64,000 bases of DNA from Symbiodinium natans (lineage: Eukaryota; Sar; Dinophyceae; Suessiales; Symbiodiniaceae): NCBI GenBank assembly GCA_905221605.1, contig CAJNDS010002528.1, forward strand, positions 249,001 to 313,000, written 5' to 3'. Shown in pieces: positions 42,655 through 55,500 of the stretch. A model generated the notes under the pieces. The model was not told the origin of the DNA. It was given only the letters and a program-made list of their open reading frames with translations, and did not search any database. How positions within the stretch are numbered: position 1 is the first letter of the stretch; every line of letters begins with the position of its first letter. The translations under genes were made by a program, and so were the position numbers.

Positions 42655-44427
42655 CTGATCGCCCCAAGGTTCTTATTTTCTCATGAGCCTAAGCAAGCTG
42701 CAACAGGTTCCACGATGCCTTGTGCCAACGTGCACTTATGTACTTAGTTGTTATGGCTCCGGTGGAAACCTGCAAGGTCAGTCATTGGGCAGGAAGGAAC
42801 TAGTGTGCTATGAATCGCCCACCAGCTTCGGTGTCCACCACGCCCCATATCCAGCTGAGCATTGGCTCCTTCACACATTGAGGGAATACCAGAGACTCGA
42901 GACGAAGGCTATGTCCCATCCCTCCAAATGATGTGGCGTCTGTCTGGACGGGCTGCAACGCCATGGTCCAGCTTGCGGAGGTATCTCACCTTCCTTGGCG
43001 CATGTCCTGGGTTGCCTGCCTGTGAAGCTAGTATATTACCTTCACCTACCCTGTGGCTCTATGGCACAGGTTCTTGTGCTTGCTGCTGTTGCGAAACTGC
43101 TTAGTAGTATGTTGCTTCCTCCGCAAGTGGACACCAGCAAGAGAGGTGATGAAGTGCGATATGGAGATTTTCGCATGTTTCTGCATGCCTGGCCGCAAGA
43201 CTCCCTCAGCCGATAGGTCTCAGATTGAACCTGGAGACCCTTTGGATGATGCCAAAGGCATCAGGACCTCCAGTGAGAGGACCTATTCGCTTCACGCCCA
43301 GGTTCATGGATCGGATCGCAGAGTCGCATAGAAAAGCACGCAGCAAAACCGTGCTCTAACCTTGCGCCCCATGTGGTTCAATCTTTCACGTCACTATCCC
43401 TAAACCCTAAACTAAACCCTTAACCCTATGCCCAGGCTTCGTTGAGACTCCAGACCGTCCAGGACGCGTTGTCTGTGTTGAGGCGGGATCGGCAGGGGCA
43501 CACGTCAAGGGTTTCCATGTCTACACTTACTACTAGTCTTCCCTTATGGATCCTATATAATGCTACTATAGCCCACCAAGACTCCATTCTAATAAGGCCC
43601 TTATGTTACCTTTCAGATTGGCTCTCTACAAAAGCACCACAGATGGACGAACATGGTGTGCTACTGGGAATCTCCATGCATTACCAGACACACTGTTACC
43701 TTTCTGTCTCTCTCTCTCTCTCTCTCGGTCTGCGTCCTTTGGGATGCACCTCTGGCTGGATGCCCGTCTTCCACAATGATGTTCCAAGATTCTCAGCTGG
43801 CTCTAGCCGAATCTGGCCTAAGATGGCCGGCTGTGCAAAGCATCACGGGATGTGCACGGTGAGCCCATGGTTGCAGGAACAGGAACAGAACCTCAATTCA
43901 CGTTTTCACAAAAGACAAGCCCTAGCTTAGACAACCAAGCAACGTGCCCTGCTTATGAGACTGGAGCTCTTTTGTTCTTCGGTGTCCCCTTCAGCATGGC
44001 GGCTGCGAGGGAAGACAAGTCAAAGATGGCCCGCTCCGCCGGACGCCTGCACTTGCTGCAGGGTCTTCGGAACTCCCCTCCTTCCCGCCCTTTTGCCAGT
44101 CTGCAACCAAGGCTCTCCAGAAGCTGGTGACAATGACCAAATCAGCAAGTTCGAGCCGCGACACAGGCGGCCCTATTGCGCGAGAGCCGCACGTCCATGC
44201 CGTGTCTGCCTTCTTGCTTTGGCACATGGGGGTTTCCGAAATTTGGGGTCTCTTCTCGGGGTCCTTATTTTAAGAGAATCCTACTACTTGGGGGTCTATA
44301 TTAGAGGTCGTAACCCCTATACTTGTTGGTACGATCGCAAGGCTCACGGGAGCAGGCAAGCGTGGCACTTCGTCAGCTCTTTGGCGCGAGTGGCCTCTCC
44401 TGGAAGTCAGGCGCGGATTGCTCAAAA
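42655..44427. other. no confident gene; small repeats
   Basis: Telomere-like CCCTAAA units at 43397-43427, an AT-rich foldback-like stretch at about 43525-43615 and a (CT)n run at 43702-43728. Copy two of the GGTTTCCGAAAT repeat is at 44225-44300. Frames here lack domains. Confidence 0.4.
43397..43427. repeat. telomere-like CCCTAAA units, about 4
   Basis: Short C-rich array, slightly degenerate. Confidence 0.8.
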
Positions 44428-44442
44428 GGGTTTAGGGTTTAG
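44428..44442. repeat. telomere-like TTTAGGG, 2 units
   Basis: Followed at once by GCATCCGAAT, as is the array at 49507-49530. Confidence 0.8.
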
Positions 44443-44463
44443 GCATCCGAATGCCATACGTGC

Positions 44464-44614
44464 ATCGCTGAGCTCTGTAGGTGACCAGGACATCAATGAG
44501 ATGGACACCAAGCTCCAGGCACTGCTAGAGAAGATCCTCGCGCAACGAGGTGCTCCCGATGGCTTTCAGCTGTGGGAGCTTCCCCTTACATGTGGCCCGT
44601 ATCCCACCGATTAG
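44464..44614 (+). CDS. exon-like segment, unrecognised
   Basis: After an AG at about 44480 the frame reads DQDINEMDTKLQALLEKILA then QRGAPDGFQLWELPL, to TAG at 44614. Helical and acidic; probably a last exon. The reading frame is open through the short upstream array, but that need not be translated. Confidence 0.42.
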
Positions 44615-45773
44615 ATGGCCAGCACGCTTTCATGTTTGGCAGTCCCGAGTGCCTTCTGTGTAAGACAAGCAGGGAAGTGGTGGAATGCAGCCCGGAAAGG
44701 CTGTGCCAAGGGCTTTTAGTAGGAGCGCGCTAAAATGCTAAAAGAGCCTCGCCTAAGCCCCCCAAAAACCATGGCCTGACCGCATGTTGATTGATTCCTC
44801 TTCCGGTCCACATTGTCCTTTGTGCGATAAGTTTGCTGCCACTTCCGGGCCCTGGAGTGGTGAAGCCGGAGCATATCGATCTTCTGCCGCTGCACGGGCA
44901 ATCGCGCTGAAGCTGCTCTGAGCCCCTCAACTCCTAAATCCTGAACACATGGTCAGGAGAGCCAGTGGCTGCGACATCGACACCTCCTGTCAGCTCAGAG
45001 ACTTGGACCAGCGTTGGGAAGGGGAGAAAGGGGTTGTTCTAGACTCGGGTCTCGTCTTTCTTATATTGTTATTATCGTTTTTTTTTGGTTTGGGGGGGGG
45101 GGGGGGGGGGGTGTGGTCCTTTTAAAGGAACGCCGTACTAGGGAACAGCCAAGGAAGTCACAGCCTGCATCCGACGCCATGAAAATGCTGCTAGATGTAT
45201 TCAATGGTCAAGGAGATGCCATTGTGCGAAACTGTGGAAGAAACAGCATCAAAAAACCCGAATGTAGAGCAACTCCCATCTAGAGCTACATGCACACACT
45301 GCACACAACCTTGGGATACAGCAATGGTGGACTGGGCGTCGTGAGCCGTTTTTTCAGGAACGCAAAGCCCTTGCCAGTGTGAGAGTCGAAAGGCATCTCG
45401 GGCAGAAATGGAAATCTGAAAGAAGAGTTTCTAGATTTTTGCCCAAGTGACGGTGCACGCCAGCAATTGCGTGGCGCGAGGGTGGGTGTGTGTGTGTCTC
45501 TATATATACATATATATACATATGATGAAAGGCACGCAGTGAAACCGACATCTTGAACCAATCTCAGCGAGAACCCCAGGAAAAGACCTGAAAGAAAAGC
45601 TCAGGTGCGCTAGCTCGAGTAGGTATACCTGTTTGCTGGGTCAAAAGCAGCCGACAGGCTCTACACAAAGTCTACATAGCATAAAACAAGTTCTAACATG
45701 CATGGTATATGCCTGCAGTATAAGTTGCAGCAGAGATTTGACATGCCATGCTTCATAGGGTTAGAAGTATAGG
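44615..45773. other. no gene seen
   Basis: Contains a poly-G run at about 45092-45111 and a GT/TATA microsatellite at about 45484-45525. No domain on either strand. Confidence 0.45.
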
Positions 45774-46042
45774 CCCTAAACCCTCAACCCTAAACCCTAA
45801 ACCCGAAACCCTAAACCCTAAACCCTAAACCCGAAACCCTAACCCTTAAGTCTGGCCAAGGAGAGCGTGGAGGAGCTGGTCGCGAAGCTGGGACCAGAGT
45901 CCCTGGAACCCAAGAAGCCCGAGCCGCCGAGGCGGCGCCTGGTGCTCACCGAGGAGCTTTTAGGGTTGGTTTAGGGTTTAGGGTTTAGGGTTTAGGGAAT
46001 AGGGTTTAGGGTTTAGGGTTTAGGGTTTAGGGTCTAGGGTCT
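45774..46042. repeat. opposed telomere-like arrays enclosing a 110-bp exon-like segment
   Basis: (CCCTAAA)n at 45774-45848 and (TTTAGGG)n at 45959-46042. Between them the + frame encodes LAKESVEELVAKLGPESLEP and KKPEPPRRRLVLTEELL, clearly protein-like. Confidence 0.88.
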
Positions 46043-47744
46043 CACGACAGTCGTACCTGATCACTTCCTTCACTGCGATATCTAGTAGAACCCTTATAGG
46101 AGCCGGACTAGGAACCTACTCGCTTTCTAGGGCTGCTTATGAATGTAGGGGGGGGAGCTTCGGAGATCATCGGAGTGGTTGGGGTTAAGGCGGTGAAGGG
46201 AACCTATATAGGCCCGAGAGAGGCGAGCTTGTATGTCGAATTGGAGGAGGGAGTGGGTTTAGGGTTTCGGGTTTAGGGTTTAGGGTTTAAGGACATAAGA
46301 GGACAGAGCATTTTTCTTTCAAAGCATCCGAAGTGGTTCATCGTGCCCAGGGGAGTTTCCACCTTTCTTCCGGCCCTGCTGGCAATTTTGTCAGGAGGGT
46401 GGCATGTTGGCTTCCGTCCGCGTTAAAGTCCTCGAGGCTTCCAAGGACCGACCTTCTATCACCTGTGTTCAAGCATCACTGACTGTGTTGTGGTTGTCAT
46501 GAAGTCATCTTAGAGCACTGCAGGCGCTCAGGGCAAAAGACAATACTGTCACTCAGCTGACGCAGAAGCTGAAGCAGTGCCGCAAAGAGGCCGACCTTGA
46601 AAGTTGAAAGACAAGTCCTGCAGCCCTGCAGCCCTGCGCTCTGCTTTGGCTGCAGCCCGGAACCTCGGAAGGTGTGGGACTTGCAGTGTGAGGCCAATGC
46701 AGCTGACTTGCGGGTGCACATCTCAGAAATGGACTCGTCATACTACACGACGGTGCTGTGAGGTGCAGTTTGTCTGCCAGAGTCTGCTAGAAGTAGAGGT
46801 TCCTGCGCAAGGCAGGGAAGAGTCCTTTAAGGTTGCCCGCATCCTCCAGCAGCATGCCGAAACGCTCCCCGAGAAGTACAGAAAGGAGTTCGAGGAGTTG
46901 AAGGAAAAGGAGGCTGGTCTGGCATTTTTTTGAGCCGATCTGTTGGTGTTCCTCCTTGTTGGGGGGTGCGACTCGTTCATTAAAGTCACGTTTTGTGGTG
47001 CGGCTGTTGATGCATGTTGCACCTGTCGCGGGCAACGCGGCATACGCGTCCAGGAGGAGTTGGCCGATGAGCTCGCTGTAGCCCGCGCCGAGGCACAGCG
47101 CTGGGCCTCTGTTTGGACCTCGGTCTAGGTGTCAAGCCGCCCATGTCCGATGCCGGGGACATGGGCATGGTCTGAGGTTGCAAAGCGGCAAGACGCCATG
47201 CTTCAGCAGGACTTTGTTTTTCCTTGTGGCAGCTGCCTGGACGTCGCTTGTCGTTCCACTGCAGAATGGAATCTTGAATTCGCAGCAAAGCAGGAGCGCG
47301 AGGAGCAGCGAGGAGCAGATGCCAAGAGCATTCTAATGAAACATCCTGCAGGTGAGGTGTTCTGGATGCGACTCTTCTGCACAAAGACATCACGAATGCA
47401 CATGCCACAGGGCATCGGTATACGATTACCGGGCATGTTGCAACTGGCAAGGCCGGGTCCAGACAGCGACAGTGAGGATGATGCTGCTGCGATTATGAAG
47501 ATGCGGGGGCGAGCGGAAGATGTGAACCTGGCAAGTAGCGACGAGGACGCCGTGCAGCACAGCATGCCGTCAATGCAAGGTTGATGCACCACACCCTAAA
47601 CCCTAAACCTATAAACCCATAAACCTAACCCCGAAACAATCTCAGGAATCCGACCGGCCCACCCGAGCCGACCTCGCGAAGGCGAAGGCGCGCTTCGAGG
47701 CAGAGAGGCGACTCGATGACTCAGATCCTCGCCTCGGGCTTTAG
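45849..47744 (+). CDS. coiled-coil protein, several short exons
   Basis: Same-strand segments with coiled-coil character: 45849-45958 (see the array entry), 46513-46607 (AKDNTVTQLTQKLKQCRKEA), about 46670-46755 (ANAADLRVHISEMDSS), 46795-46933 (ARILQQHAETLPEKYRKEF then EELKEKEAG), 47055-47110 (EELADELAVARAEAQRW), 47270-47330 (NLEFAAKQEREEQRGADA), 47460-47548 (DSDSEDDAAAIMKMRGRAED) and 47646-47744 (TRADLAKAKARFEAERRLDD, stop TAG). A GC-AG intron 47549-47645 holding a CCCTAAA array would join the last two in phase (SSDED/ESDRP). Probably one gene encoding a long, acidic coiled-coil protein, but most junctions are unresolved and the 5' end is unknown. Confidence 0.5.
46255..46290. repeat. telomere-like TTTAGGG array, about 5 units
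   Basis: G-rich strand on +; an AGCATCCGAAG-like motif lies 30 bp further on. Confidence 0.88.
47593..47635. repeat. telomere-like CCCTAAA array, about 5 degenerate units
   Basis: Lies 10 bp upstream of the AG acceptor of the final coiled-coil exon. Confidence 0.85.
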
Positions 47745-48225
47745 CGCTGGCTTTTGATTAGTTTGTTTTTCGGCCGGGGTAGCTTCTTCTGGTCGTGCAC
47801 AGACCTGCATGGCTGCAACTTCCTGTAAGGATTCGCCCAGCGACGATTCCATCGACGAGCCGGTCCGCCCCATTCGGATCGAGCAAGGACCGCGCAACTT
47901 TTCATATCAACTGTGTTGTGGGCATTTGGCTTGCGGCTCTGCGTTTCGGGGCTACGACCGATGCGCAGTAAACAGACAAATGGCTGCCTGCCTAACCTGA
48001 GTAAAGATCAGTGCAGCCATGTCAATAGCTTTCAATCTCTGTAATCGCTGGCTGCAAGAACTGAAACCCGCAGCAGACACTCTGCTGCCTCTATCAGCAT
48101 TGGCTAGGAGCGCGTGAGGCCAAGCCGGATAAGGAGGAAGCTCCAAAAGCTTTCAGCCCGCCAGTGGTATGGTGGCATTCAGCATATGTTTTTTCCCGAA
48201 TCTAGGAGAAGGCGAAGAGCCTTAA

Positions 48226-48450
48226 GCCCGAAACCCTAAATCCTCCCCTAAACCCTCTAGCAAGTTGATGGTGCGTCCTCTGTATTGCCTGACCCTAAAC
48301 CCTAAACCCTGAACCCTAAGCCGCCTAAGCCCTATGCTTTTCTCTGCGAAGGCAAAGACCGTGCCGCCTTTGCCTGGCTTGTCGAGCCTACCGGCCAGAC
48401 CTGGCTTCGATGATGCGGAAGAGGCGAAGAGCAAGATCGTCGCATGGAAG
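48226..48450 (+). CDS. exon-like segment preceded by telomere-like units
   Basis: CCCTAAA units at 48226-48257 and 48291-48320, then 48334-48450 encodes LFSAKAKTVPPLPGLSSLPA, RPGFDDAEEAKSKIVAWK, then runs into (CA)n/(TA)n at 48452. Looks like a coding exon cut by a microsatellite-bearing intron. No family recognised. Confidence 0.42.
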
Positions 48451-48451
48451 A

Positions 48452-48580
48452 TACACACACACACATATATATATATAGAGGTACACATATGTTGCTTATA
48501 TATACATGTGTATGAATTCTACAGCATTATATAATGTTATCTTACATAACTGTTTACATATATATATATAGGTACATGTG
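48452..48580. repeat. (CA)n and (TA)n microsatellites
   Basis: ACACAC and ATATAT runs with spacers. Open frames here are Ile/Tyr/Thr low-complexity. Confidence 0.9.
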
Positions 48581-49439
48581 GATATGCACAAATATAGTGT
48601 AGGCTTTCTAGAGGCCTTTGTGAACCTGCATCTGACTCTGCAGTGCTGCGGTTCAGGTGTACTCTGAGGACTCGATCTCTGAAGATATTCAGATGAGCTC
48701 TCGCAGCATGTGAGGGAGGTTTCTTGAGATAGCATCTCTCCAGCAAGTTCGTTTGAAAACTGGAGCATGTGACGCTGGCCTGGGCTGGCGGGGAAGTTTC
48801 TTGCACTCAAGATCAACTTGTCGCAGTGTGAGCAGTGTTTTCTGCTGATCTTGGCGCCCCCGGAGCCTTGGCATGTCGCAGTGCCGTGACTTCAGGAAGG
48901 GGACGTGACGGGCCATTCAGGGGAGGCGTTGACTACCAGATCTTTAGCCGGATTTTTTTTAAACAGTAAAGAACTTCGTATGTACTGTAGCTAGCTCATG
49001 CTTTCCTTGTTGGCCCTGACAAAGAGTTCGCTTTCAGATTGTCTCGCAAAGTCACTAGGACTCATGCTCTGGCATGGCTTCGTCCGCTTGCATATGGGGG
49101 CAGGTGGCACACTGACGTGGGGAGTAGTTGAACGCTGTCCGAAATCGTCAGGAGAACGCTGCAGGGCTTGCATCCACACTATGCCAGACTGCATGTATGT
49201 CGAGCGCACGTAGTTTCAGACAGTAGCATCGACCTTCATTCAGCCTCGGTGGGGCGGGACTTACCGTGTCAGCGGACGAAGCCTTCTGTGTGTAGATTTC
49301 TGTGGCAGTGGGAGGGGGTGGCGGAGTTTGTCAATGACTTGTGCTAGCAAAAGTGCCAGACATGAATGGTAGGATGTTGGGAGTTCCGGCGGCGACTGCG
49401 GGGACGGCCGCGTGATTGCGCTGGCAGGCAGCCTGCGCA
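48581..49439. other. no gene seen
   Basis: Only short frames without domains. Confidence 0.4.
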
Positions 49440-49680
49440 CCTTCCAGATGCCTGGAGGAGTTCGATGCTGGAATCGAGGCCCGAATGCAGCACACAGCTC
49501 CCATCAGGGTTTAGGGTTTAGGGTTTAGGGCATCCGAATCTCCTCGAAGTCCCCCATACGAAGCACTGCCAGAACTTCGCGCCCTTGGTCACGCTGGGCC
49601 TCTGGAACCATGAGGCGCGCGCCTCAATTGCGGATGTGCATCGTAACATGGTGTGTGGGAAGCAGAGACGACCAGCATGT
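49440..49680 (+). CDS. two exon-like segments around a short telomere-like array
   Basis: 49448-49506 encodes CLEEFDAGIEARMQHTAPI. 49536-49676 encodes LLEVPHTKHCQNFAPLVTLG then LWNHEARASIADVHRNM. Both look coding. Between them is (TTTAGGG)n at 49507-49530 and GCATCCGAAT. The gap of about 30 bp is too short for a usual intron, so the segments may be parts of different introns/exons or a broken gene. Confidence 0.42.
49507..49530. repeat. telomere-like TTTAGGG, 3 units
   Basis: Sits directly between two protein-like segments, and carries an in-frame stop for the first. Confidence 0.92.
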
Positions 49681-50859
49681 TGAGATTGGTTTAAGCATTT
49701 GCCTAGGAAGTATAGAATTGCGCCGCGCGGACCCCAAAGAGTTTAAGACCATGAAGGGCATTTTGGCAAGTGCCACTCACGGCACTTAAGCCGAAAAGCG
49801 AGCAGTTCTGTGCGTGCGCACGGGACCCCCTAGTGGGAGGACGACTCGGAGACAAAAAGGACTGTGACGACAGCACTATCCAAGGCCCAAAAAGCGACAG
49901 TTCTGTACTTGGGACGGGGGCGTGCGCACGGGGCCGACCTGTGGGACTAATTATGCTTTAGTCTCAGTATTCTCGGTTCTGAGCTCGTTTTGATGCTTCT
50001 CGTCTGCTGCTAAATCTCGCGGAAACGTTACACGCGCTTGCTTTCCCTGTCTCTCGGGCGCTTGGTCGCGTGCTGTGTGCCCCCGTTTATTCATCGACAT
50101 GAAAGATTTCGACCCAGTCCCCCACAAATGCGTAAAGTAAAACAATTCCTCCGATAAGCCATTGGGCCCGTGCGTGTGTGATGAGATGTGCTAAGATCGG
50201 GCCTGTTTGATCGGCTGCGTAGAAGTGTGTTGGCCGCTGAGTTGGAACAAGTAGCAGCTGATTGTGCCGGACGCCGAGCTCGAATCTTGTGGAGCGCTGT
50301 GCTGTGCTTCCGAGGGCTGATCAGGCTTTCCTCTTCCTGCCTCTGCCAGGATGCCTTGCACCACTCGCAGGGCCGCATGTTTGAGGCCGGCCGAGCAATC
50401 CAGCGTCCTGTTACCTCCCCATCGGCCCGTCGGCAGTGCGCAACTTAGGCCACCGTCATGATTTACAACGGCGGGCACCCGGATGTGGGAGGGTCGCAGA
50501 TGACCACGCACTGGTGACGCAACCTCAGGCAAGTGAGCGGTGATCACTACTTGGTAACTAGGCTGTGAGCGCTGAGGCTTCTGTGCACCTGCATACTGTG
50601 GCGATGACGATGCAGCGACTGTTGCTTTTGGACTCAGAAGATGGGTGTTCGGGCATGTTCGGGCAGGGATGCAGCCAGCCTGTCAGTGAAACTGGCTTCG
50701 AAGGCAACAATGGCAATGCGCAACATGTGTTTTGATACCGCCGCTGTGAAGCACGCGTCATGATTTGAAGAGCAAACCTAATTGACTACGACACAGATCA
50801 GGACACACTTTCCGTAAAGGTATGTATAAGTGCTAAGCTTCTGAGCTGAACTGCCAAAC

Positions 50860-50948
50860 ATGTCGTTATTTGCGTGGCCCGCGCTGGCCATGTTCCTTCT
50901 GGCCGCTTGCATAGGCCAGGCGCCCAGAACGGCTTCTGCCCATCAGAG
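50860..50948 (+). CDS. first exon of a secreted or membrane protein (signal peptide)
   Basis: ATG 50860 encodes MSLFAWPALAMFLLAACIGQ then APRTASAHQR: a short n-region, a hydrophobic core and an Ala-x-Ala type cleavage region. It ends at a GT donor (CAGAG/GTGTAC). Signal for the endoplasmic reticulum is likely. Downstream exons not identified. Confidence 0.45.
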
Positions 50949-52480
50949 GTGTACAGTATAAACTTCGGGCCCATAAAGGAGCCCGGAGGGGGCATGATCA
51001 CATCCCCAGGCTTGTGGTCGTGGCCCTTCAAGAGCCTGCCCAAGCATGCCCATGAGGCAGCACGAGCTTCTCCACATCCGTGACATGACCTCATTGCGAT
51101 GGCATTGCGACCTTATGTAGTCTCGAGGCGGTTCTGCTGGATGGCGCGAGTTTAGCCCAAGCTGTTGCAACTCTGCGTGAACTTAGTGCAAACATGAGCC
51201 CATTATTGGCCACAGTCACAGTAACCGGCACGGCTCGTGGCTGCAGGAAGCCGCTCGGCCGACCAAACTTCCTGCTTCACAGTTGCCATGTCAAGCACTT
51301 CTGCACTGGACGCCTCAGCCGAGTCCTGAGATAACGTTCTGTTCTGTTCAGACTCGGTTCAGATCAGATTGAGGCACGCTGCATCCCTGTGCAGCTTGTC
51401 CGCTGGTCGCTTGTCCATGCATGCTTGTCCCAGGTCCTTGGCCACCAGTGCCCCGTTGCTGCGGGATGTGTGGGCAAAAGCTCGCGATGCACAGCTGACC
51501 CGCTTCACGCCATTTGGCCGCTTCAGAAGACCTGCCGTTTCAATTGCCGCGCAGCCGACATCTGTACTTTGTTATATTGACGCTAGCACCATATGCACCT
51601 AAACTTGAACTTGAGACATCAGAGAGTGATAACGCGGAAGCCTAGGCCCCCACACATAAAGGTCCAGGTCGGCCAACCGCCTGACTGGGCTGGCCTCGGA
51701 CCGTGTTCAATGGCATACTTGAATCCTATAGGGCTCTTTGGATTGCTGGGTTTGCCCCACCATGGGATGTCAGCGTGTAGCCCCAACAGTGCTTCTCTTA
51801 CATTCTCTTACCAAGGTACTACGTGCCTGGCAGGACACTTGGCCCGCTCCTGCGGGCCCAGTGGTCGCCGACACCACACCGAATCCTCGAGCAAAAGAGC
51901 ACCAAAGAGCTGTTTGAGGCATGTGCTTCGCGCCAGGAGGTGCCACTGTGCCGAGATGCAACGTGTCAAACTCGCCGTGGCATTCTTCTGCTGTTGTGAC
52001 CATAGTGATGCCAGGAACAGTACTTTTACTCTGGCCTTGCGGAAGGCCGGTGCAGTCGTGTTACGTGTTCTACTCTCTGTTTGTCTTTTGTGGCCATCTG
52101 CAGCCATCAGGTGCAGGTGGAAGGCTCCACGAAGACGTGCAAAGTCTCGTGGGCAGCTTTGCCGATGCTGTGCGCGCCGTGGCAGCGAAAGGTCTCGAGG
52201 CATCACAGAGTTCGGCAGGGAACTCGCACGGAACGGGGTAAGCCTTGGACGTCCATTGGACGTCTTTTGAACGGTTCCTGGTGAACTGCTGGGTTTTCGT
52301 GCGGTCACCGTATGATTGCGGTCCATGCGCCTTAAGAGTACTGTGGGGTTGATGATTATAGGGTCCTTTTCGTCAGCAGGTTCTTGTCCTGAGACGACGC
52401 GTGGTGTTTAGTGATCCCGGCCCCGGGCCCAAGCAGCTTTAAAGCGGAGGGGCGGAAGCCAGCAGAGAGACTAGAATAGA
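50949..52480. other. unresolved, a few weak frames
   Basis: 52100-52230 (LHEDVQSLVGSFADAVRAVA then AKGLEASQSS) looks like an exon. 51593-52270 is a long frame with basic, Cys-rich composition that I do not trust. No domain. Confidence 0.3.
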
Positions 52481-52560
52481 GTTCTTAAGGGGGTTCAAGT
52501 GGGGTATGCAACCCAAGGTTCCCTAAAACTCCCCAGCCCCCTCCCTTAAGAACCCTATAA
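52480..52560. repeat. small foldback: GTTCTTAAGGGGG ... CCCTTAAGAAC
   Basis: Inverted repeat about 13 bp long with a loop of about 50 bp, and AGAATAGA direct repeats just outside. Confidence 0.6.
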
Positions 52561-55500
52561 AAATAGAATAGAATGTAAGTGCACCACTTGTATCAACATC
52601 TGGGATTCCCTGTGAGGCCAAGGCAAATGTTTGGATTTCCTGCCCTTCAACCGGGGCATCCACTCATTACGACATGGGGCACAACGTGGTGGTTCAGATG
52701 TGCCTAAGCTGATGAAGGCTCTCCATGTCGAAATGGGCATGAGGATATTTTGCAGCCGCCCATCTCAGATCTGGTACCAAAACCTTTGAACTGCCCCACT
52801 CTCAGCACATTGGGCTTCGCTGTTGAGGTTCGGATGCAGAACTGGGACAGCTTGCAAAGTGACTTCTTGTGCGGTTCCTACAGGTTGCCTCCACGATCTC
52901 TACAAACATTGCCCATACCCCCGACTGGACACCCGTATGAATCTTTGCTGAGATGGAAGCGGCTGAGATCGGCTGAGTGTGTATTTCGGAGAGGTGGCAA
53001 GTGCTGTGTGAGACGGCTTAGGCACGGCAGGTGATGAACGACGCAGGCACCTGGGCAAACTTGATTGGGCCACGGACCACCCCAAGGCAGCAACTGCAAA
53101 TGGCGTGCAGTTGCTTGCGCAGGATTCAACTTCTCAACGGTGATGCTGGAGCCTGGAGATGCGTGGCTAGGGCAGCAGAGCAAGAACCCTTGTGAGTTTA
53201 AAAGGCCTTTCATTCTTGTTGGAGCCTGGAGTGTAGACACCAAAGGCTTTACCTACCTCCTCTATGGGCTCATCGCACGTCCTCGGGGGTTGAAGGCTGA
53301 GCTTGCCCAGCACATGCCCGGCTCCCACAGATTTGCGGAGCCCACGTGCAGGTCCCTCCATTTCGCTGAATGTCTTCATAGGCCCGGACTGCATTGCTTT
53401 TGACTCCTTTGCCCAAGAGGGCCGCTCTCTAGTACACAAGGTGCCGGCTCCCCCCCATTGGAACCCCGAAGACCAAGCATTCGGATCTGAATACGGCCCA
53501 AAAGACCCGCCGCCTCCTACCCTCCTACCCTCCACCCCCAAAATAGCAAAAACAACCAACAAAAAGGAAAAGAGAACACAGCCAAAACAACACCAAGAGA
53601 ACCCTCCCCCCAGAAGAGCTCGCAAGGTTCGGCGGCCGAGGACGTCTCCGAAGAGCTCTCGAAGCTTCCGCTGCCCTTCGAGGTTGCGAGTTTACAAGCG
53701 AAATGATGGGCTTCAGGGTATGCAAAAGAGAAAAACATCTTAAAGGCTTGGAGCTGGGCTGCGTAAGCCCCCATGCCCCAAGAAAGAAAGGATGAAACAG
53801 ACTACCGTACTTGGAGAATTTCGCTTGGGCACAGTAGCAGGAGGACTGGCCGACCAGCGTCATGCATGCATCGGTGGCCACGTACCTGCTGTCTTTCCTG
53901 ACGGAGGCTGTGGGATGCAGAGCCCTCCCCCCCCCCCCCCCCCCCCAAAAAAAAAAAAAAAAGGAAAAAGGAAAAGGGCGACATAGGTGAGTGAGGGTGT
54001 ATGATTTGGAGGGGATCTGACGTCAAGGGCATGGATGCTGCTAGCTTGCAAGGCCGGTGTTGACCTCACACTCTTGGAAAGACGGTGGAGCCTGGTGGAA
54101 CTCAAAGAGGCAGTTTGACTATATACATATATATACATATTGTTGTTATTGTTTCTATTCTTCTTCTTATTATTATGATTCATATTATTATTATTATTAT
54201 TATTGAGACCGATCTTGGGGGGCATCCATCATGCTCCAAGACGCCCCTTTCAGGAGCGCAGGGAGATCAAGTGCGGGTCCTGTCCAACGGTGGACCGCGT
54301 TCGAGCACGAGGGCTTCTTTGGATCTGACTTACGAGCGAAGTGTGGCGTCTGTCGGTTTTGTGTTCGGCGGCCTGGCCTGCATGTGTTGCGATTCACGGG
54401 AGCCTAGGAAGGATGCAGCCTCTCGAGTGAAGGCCGATGGATGCGACCCTTGCCGTCTGGACTTCGTTTGCCTTTACTTTGTTCAACTTGCAGCATACGT
54501 GACCTTATCTCCCGAACAGGTGTTGCCAGTGGACCACCAGTTGCCCATTGTGCTGGACAGCCTGCACTGCACAATGACCATGCTTCAATGTGTCGTTTTG
54601 AAATGCAAGTCAGGACTATGCCGACGATGTCATGATCGGCATCCTCGACCCTTCTTTGGTGCCCGCATTTCTGCACAAGCTGCCTGGTCAGCCTTGGTCA
54701 AGTAGCCGTCAAACCATGATCCTTTGACAGGCTTTTGGCATACATGAATGAAATCCTCTCAAGCTCAGGTGCATGTCGCCCACAAGTGGCCAGACAACGC
54801 CTTGAGCATGAAAAGGGTGGTGAGTCGACGGGTCTGCGTGGGCTTGGGATTTTTGCTCTTTGCAGACATTTTCGGCTGTGCAAATCGCCGGCTAGGTCAC
54901 TCGGCTGGTGGCGCGACATGGCCTTACTTGGGAGGTTCCGGCTCGGCGAGTTGGTAGCCGGAGCAGGGTGGGTAATGTGCTGATGAAGTTTCCCAGCTCT
55001 GCATGCACCTTTTCTCAGAATACAGTGGACGTAGCCTAAGGACCCAAAGAGTAGATCCCAATACTTGAGGATCCCGGTGTCTGCTGCACAGGCCTTGCAG
55101 CCGAATTCCGAGATCGAGTGCGGAACCCACTACCTCAGCATAAGGACATGCATATGAAACTTGTGGCATGTGTGATGTACTCGAAGGCTGCGGAATGTTC
55201 AGGCTTTGGCACGTCGGGGCACCCAGACTTAGAGGCTTTCCAGTGAACGCGGTCCATATGGACGCTGAGTTTGTCAGCGTGTGTCCTGGAAGCAGTAAGC
55301 GGACGCCAGACCATGCAAGAACGGAAAGGTGACCTTGATGCACACCGTAGACTTGCGGACGCCGCGACAACGGACGGCGTCCGTCGAAAATAGCACGGGG
55401 GATGACCCTGAGCCTCTCTTGAGAGACTTCTGTGATGACCAGCAACCCCCAAATCGCCCTGCAAGGTTGGGAGGATGTGCAGCTCGACTTCCTAGTTGCT

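Noticed and set aside
51593..52270. 225-codon + strand ORF
   Set aside because: Basic and Cys/Arg-rich with no domain; overlapping frames contain the more plausible short exon at about 52100-52230.
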